Below the pieces are notes generated by a model that saw only the letters and a list, made by a program, of their open reading frames with translations, was not told where the DNA came from and did not search any database. A DNA stretch of 64,000 nucleotides, taken from assembly GCA_020086605.1 (NCBI GenBank), contig JACBWW010000029.1, forward strand, positions 3,289,774 to 3,353,773. Reading direction: 5' to 3'. Shown in pieces: positions 61,151 to 64,000 of this stretch. The position numbers and the translations under genes were made by a program. Position 1 is the first letter of the stretch, and each line of letters starts with the position of its first letter. Source of the stretch: Lanius collurio. Its lineage: Eukaryota; Chordata; Aves; Passeriformes; Laniidae.

Positions 61151-62039
61151 CTGGGGCTGGAGCCTCGGCTCTGCCGCTTGGGGGAGAGAGGGGCTGCGTG
61201 AAGGGAGGTGCAGAGGGGGGTGTGTGTGGGTGCATGGGTGTGCATGTGTGAATAGGGATGGTGGAGTACGTGTGTGTGTGCGTGAAGGGGGAGCGTGGCG
61301 GTGTATGAGGGCGCATGGGGGTTTTGTGGGGGATGTAGTGCATGTGCTTGGCTGGAGGTGGATGCATGCAGGGGGTGTATGTTCTTGGAGGGTGTGCCTG
61401 GGGTGTATGTGCAGGATGGTGCGAGTGTGCACACATGGACACACGTGGGGGTGGAGGGGGGGTTGGGTGATGCCTACATCTCTGTGTGTGCTACATCAGT
61501 GTGTGAGGTGTCCCTGGACGCAGGAAGTGTGGCAGGATCCAGTGTTTGGATTCCTCCACAGGAGAGATGGGCCTCTCTCTCAGCCTCTACTCCGATGTGT
61601 GGGTGCTCACGGGCCCCTTTTCTCTGCCCGCTTGTCCGTGGGGGTTCTTCCCTCCCTTCGTTGCCTGGGCACATGGGGCACAAGCACGGGACAATGACAG
61701 GCAGGTCGTGGAACAAGGGCTATGGCAGGCAGGAGCAGCCAAAGGGGCAGTGCCAGCTCCTCCTACCAGTGGCGCAGACAGCAGCCTGGTGCCTTTCCGC
61801 CCCGCCAGCCTCATCCTCTCCTGCCCGGGGGCAGAGGCTTTCTGCATCTCACAGAAACCAGATTCTCCCCCTAGATAAAATCCTGTCGCCTTTGTTTTGT
61901 GGAGAAAAGACAACATCAGCTCCCGGCCAAACAACAAAGTCGTTAAGCGAAGGCATCTCCGGGCGGGGGCTCGGAGCCACATCCCGGAGCTGGAATGAGA
62001 AACCAGCTGGTGTCCTGGCCCCTGGGGTGCTGTCTCCCC
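61151..62039. other. Intergenic, GT-rich at its start, no gene recognised
   Basis: 61205-61470 is a GT/GGG-rich stretch; the rest is unique sequence with no coding similarity I recognise. Confidence 0.5.
61205..61470 (+). repeat. GT/GGG-rich low-complexity tract with a G-quadruplex motif
   Basis: Runs of GTGTGTG, GTGCATGGGTGTG and similar. At 61447-61467 the plus strand has G5, TGGA, G7, TT, G3, which satisfies a four-tract G3 quadruplex pattern. Confidence 0.7.
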
Positions 62040-62290
62040 CAGGGCTCAGCATTCCTCCCAGGACCAGAACCATATCCATCAGTACTCAGCATTCCCCCAA
62101 GGACTATTGCAGCTCCCCCAAGACTCAGCCTCTTCCCCACACAACCCCTCCCCCAACCCAGACCAGAGCCACCTTCCCTAGGGCTCAGCATTCCCCCTGG
62201 GACCACAGCATCTCCGCCAGGACTACAGCATCCCATGAAGAACCACAGTACTCCCCACCAGGGAGCAGCATCCCATGAAGCACCAGCAGG
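62040..62290 (+). repeat. Degenerate minisatellite
   Basis: Repeated CTCAGCATTCC(T/C)CC-GGAC and CAGCATC(C/T)C-type units with variable spacing, plus two copies of AGCATCCCATGAAG about 42 bp apart. Probably an old tandem array. Confidence 0.65.
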
Positions 62291-64000
62291 GTCGTGGGTG
62301 GCTGTGAAGCTCCTCAGCCCCACCAACACCCCGTATCCCATAGGGACTCACAGACATATCCCAGAAACATACAGGGGGGATCTGCAGCCCTGGAGTAGGC
62401 ATATTCTGGTGGTGCAGCAGGTACGTGGCCCCACAGCTTAGGCAGGCAGGATGCCCGCGGGCATGGCTGGGCAGGGAGTGGTGCCAGGGCCCAGGGATTG
62501 GGAGCGGGCAGCAAGGGGGGGTTGTGGTGGTGGGGGTGTGTGGGAACGCTGCCTCAGGAAACCAGCAGGATTTACTGGGCTACACGCTAAATCCCCCTCA
62601 CAAAAGGGGCCTGTTCGTGCGGACAGGATGCTGGTGGCTCAGCCACACTTGTTTGGCCAGCAGAGCCTGGTGGATTAAGGACAATTGGTTCAGCCCTGAC
62701 AGAAAATACCAGGAATGTTAAACAATAAAAACTGCCTCCAGTTGTCGTGGGGCTGCGGGACACCCTGGGCTGCTTCCCTGCCCTGCTATGGCCCTGGCTG
62801 CCCTGTGCCGGGCAGAGCTGGCTCGGGCACAGCCCATGTACCCACCCACTGCTGTAGCTTTGGGGGGTTCACTGACGGATGCAGTGGTGCCCGGGGAGGG
62901 GCTGAGGGCCATCTCCCCAAGCTGGAGCAGGCGAGTTGGCACAATGCTGGGTGCTGCCAGAACCCTGAAAGCATCCCTGGGCTGCACTGGTGTGGGTTGT
63001 TGGGCTGTGGGTAGCAGGCACTGCCTGCACCTGTGCCAAAGCTTTTAAGTGTACAAGGATAGAGTCAGGCTGTGGCAGGTCCCTGAGCACAATGTCCCCT
63101 TGTGCCCGCTCCCCCCCTCCAACCCCTTGGTATTAAGGATTAGCAAACCCATCTATGGCTCACCCTGTGAAATTGTCCGTGGCCTCATTTTCCAGGAAAA
63201 GGGCAGTGCAGGGTGAGCAAGAACTGCCTGCCCTCTGTGCTGACCCAGGCATGGAGTCTGAAGTGAGGTGGGGGCAAGCTGGGCACAGCCCCTCTCCATG
63301 TTTAGTCTCAGTCCTGGCTGAGATCTGGGCAGCCCCTGTGGGCAGCTTGGGCAATTTGCCCTTCAGCGTGTGAATGCCCCATTCAGGACTGTGCGAAATG
63401 CATTGGTTCTGGCACATTAGCGGACAGCTGGGATCCTTCCCGGGCAGGCAGGCTGCCGGGACAGGCAGGTTTCACACCTGCCAGTGGGCTGTCTGCCTCT
63501 GCCCGCCGTGCTGGAATGGGGGCTCGTCTCAACAGAGAGGGGAGCTGAGCTGGGGAGGGAGGCTGCAAGCATGCCAGTGGAGTGGGATCCCCCCAGCAGC
63601 CCTACAAGGGGCTGTGACAAGGAGGGGACGCCGGGATGGCTCTGAAAGCTGTTAGGCTCCTCAGCACATGCAATTCACAACACGCACAGCATCCACGGAT
63701 GAGTCAAGTCCCAAGATCTGTGTATCTTGAGATCCCAGCACCATCACAGCAGCAGCCAGGATCGAGGGACTCCCTTTCCAGCTGCCCTGCACCCAGGTCC
63801 GGCCCCAGAGCACCTGCCAGCCCCCACTCCCTTGGGCTGTTTTGGGGCAGGCTGTGCCAGAGAGCCAGCTTCCATGCTGGAAGAGGCAGCTTCCAGGCGG
63901 GGGGCTGTGAGTGCAGCTGGGAGCTGAAGGAGGAAACCAGATCCTGGGGCTAACGGCCGGCAAAGCCTGGCCCGAGATGAAACCTTAGACCCAGGGAGTG
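62291..64000. other. Intergenic, no gene recognised
   Basis: Moderately GC-rich. Short frames only, none resembling FGFR4 or another known neighbour. Confidence 0.45.
62724..62729 (+). terminator. Poly(A) signal AATAAA, plus strand
   Basis: AACAATAAAAACTG followed about 12 nt later by GTTGTCGTGGGG, a G/T-rich downstream element. Might end an unannotated plus-strand transcript. Confidence 0.35.

Noticed and set aside
1..64000. CRISPR arrays, tRNA or rRNA genes, phage or bacterial operons, endogenous retroviral genes
   Set aside because: Looked for by eye on both strands; no spaced direct repeats of that type, no cloverleaf candidates I could support, and no viral protein signatures.

Overview
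The window is vertebrate, most likely bird, genomic DNA. It holds one essentially complete coding gene: the orthologue of NSD1 (histone H3 lysine-36 methyltransferase, KMT3B), on the minus strand from about 57.5 kb down to 3.7 kb. The bird assignment rests on CR1 LINE 3' ends carrying the typical ATTCTATG-type terminus (22.2-22.4 kb, 46.7-47.0 kb, remnant at 9.7 kb), on compact introns, and on a very GC-rich 5' end next to an assembly gap. I assembled 22 coding exons (numbered 2-23 after the human gene). Every junction has GT donor and AG acceptor, all phases agree, and the lengths sum to 8547 nt, giving 2848 residues plus a TGA stop. Gene identity comes from protein features recognised from knowledge of the NSD family; no search was run.

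Layout in gene order, high to low coordinate. 56.6-57.7 kb: CpG-rich 5' end with YY1-type motifs and coding exon 2 (N-terminus plus an Asp/Glu tract). 42.1-56.9 kb: a 14.8 kb intron with one CR1. 38.8-42.1 kb: exons 3-4, the first PWWP domain. 34.3-36.9 kb: the giant exon 5, disordered, with the nuclear-receptor interaction motif. 23.1-30.9 kb: exons 6-11, basic linker and nuclear localisation signals. 19.5-22.7 kb: exons 12-15, four PHD fingers. 18.3-19.7 kb: second PWWP and helical linker. 12.3-15.8 kb: exons 18-21, AWS, SET and post-SET catalytic core. 9.0-9.2 kb and 6.07 kb downward: exons 22-23, the last PHD/C5HCH unit and a long proline-rich tail. About 1.2-3.7 kb: probable 3' UTR. 58.1-64.0 kb, beyond a 368-base run of N: GC-rich sequence in which I recognise no gene.

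No mobile system, CRISPR array, operon or phage-like element is present, and I found no wholly new system. The points most worth a second look are: a degenerate repeat of about 14 residues filling nearly the whole C-terminal tail; a 100-bp duplication carrying a broken copy of the exon 12 splice donor into intron 10; two identical 20-bp blocks around YY1-like motifs flanking exon 2 exactly 740 bp apart; an acidic tract and an apparent loss of about 100 residues before PWWP1; and two near-perfect hairpins, one in the 3' UTR and one beside SET exon 19.
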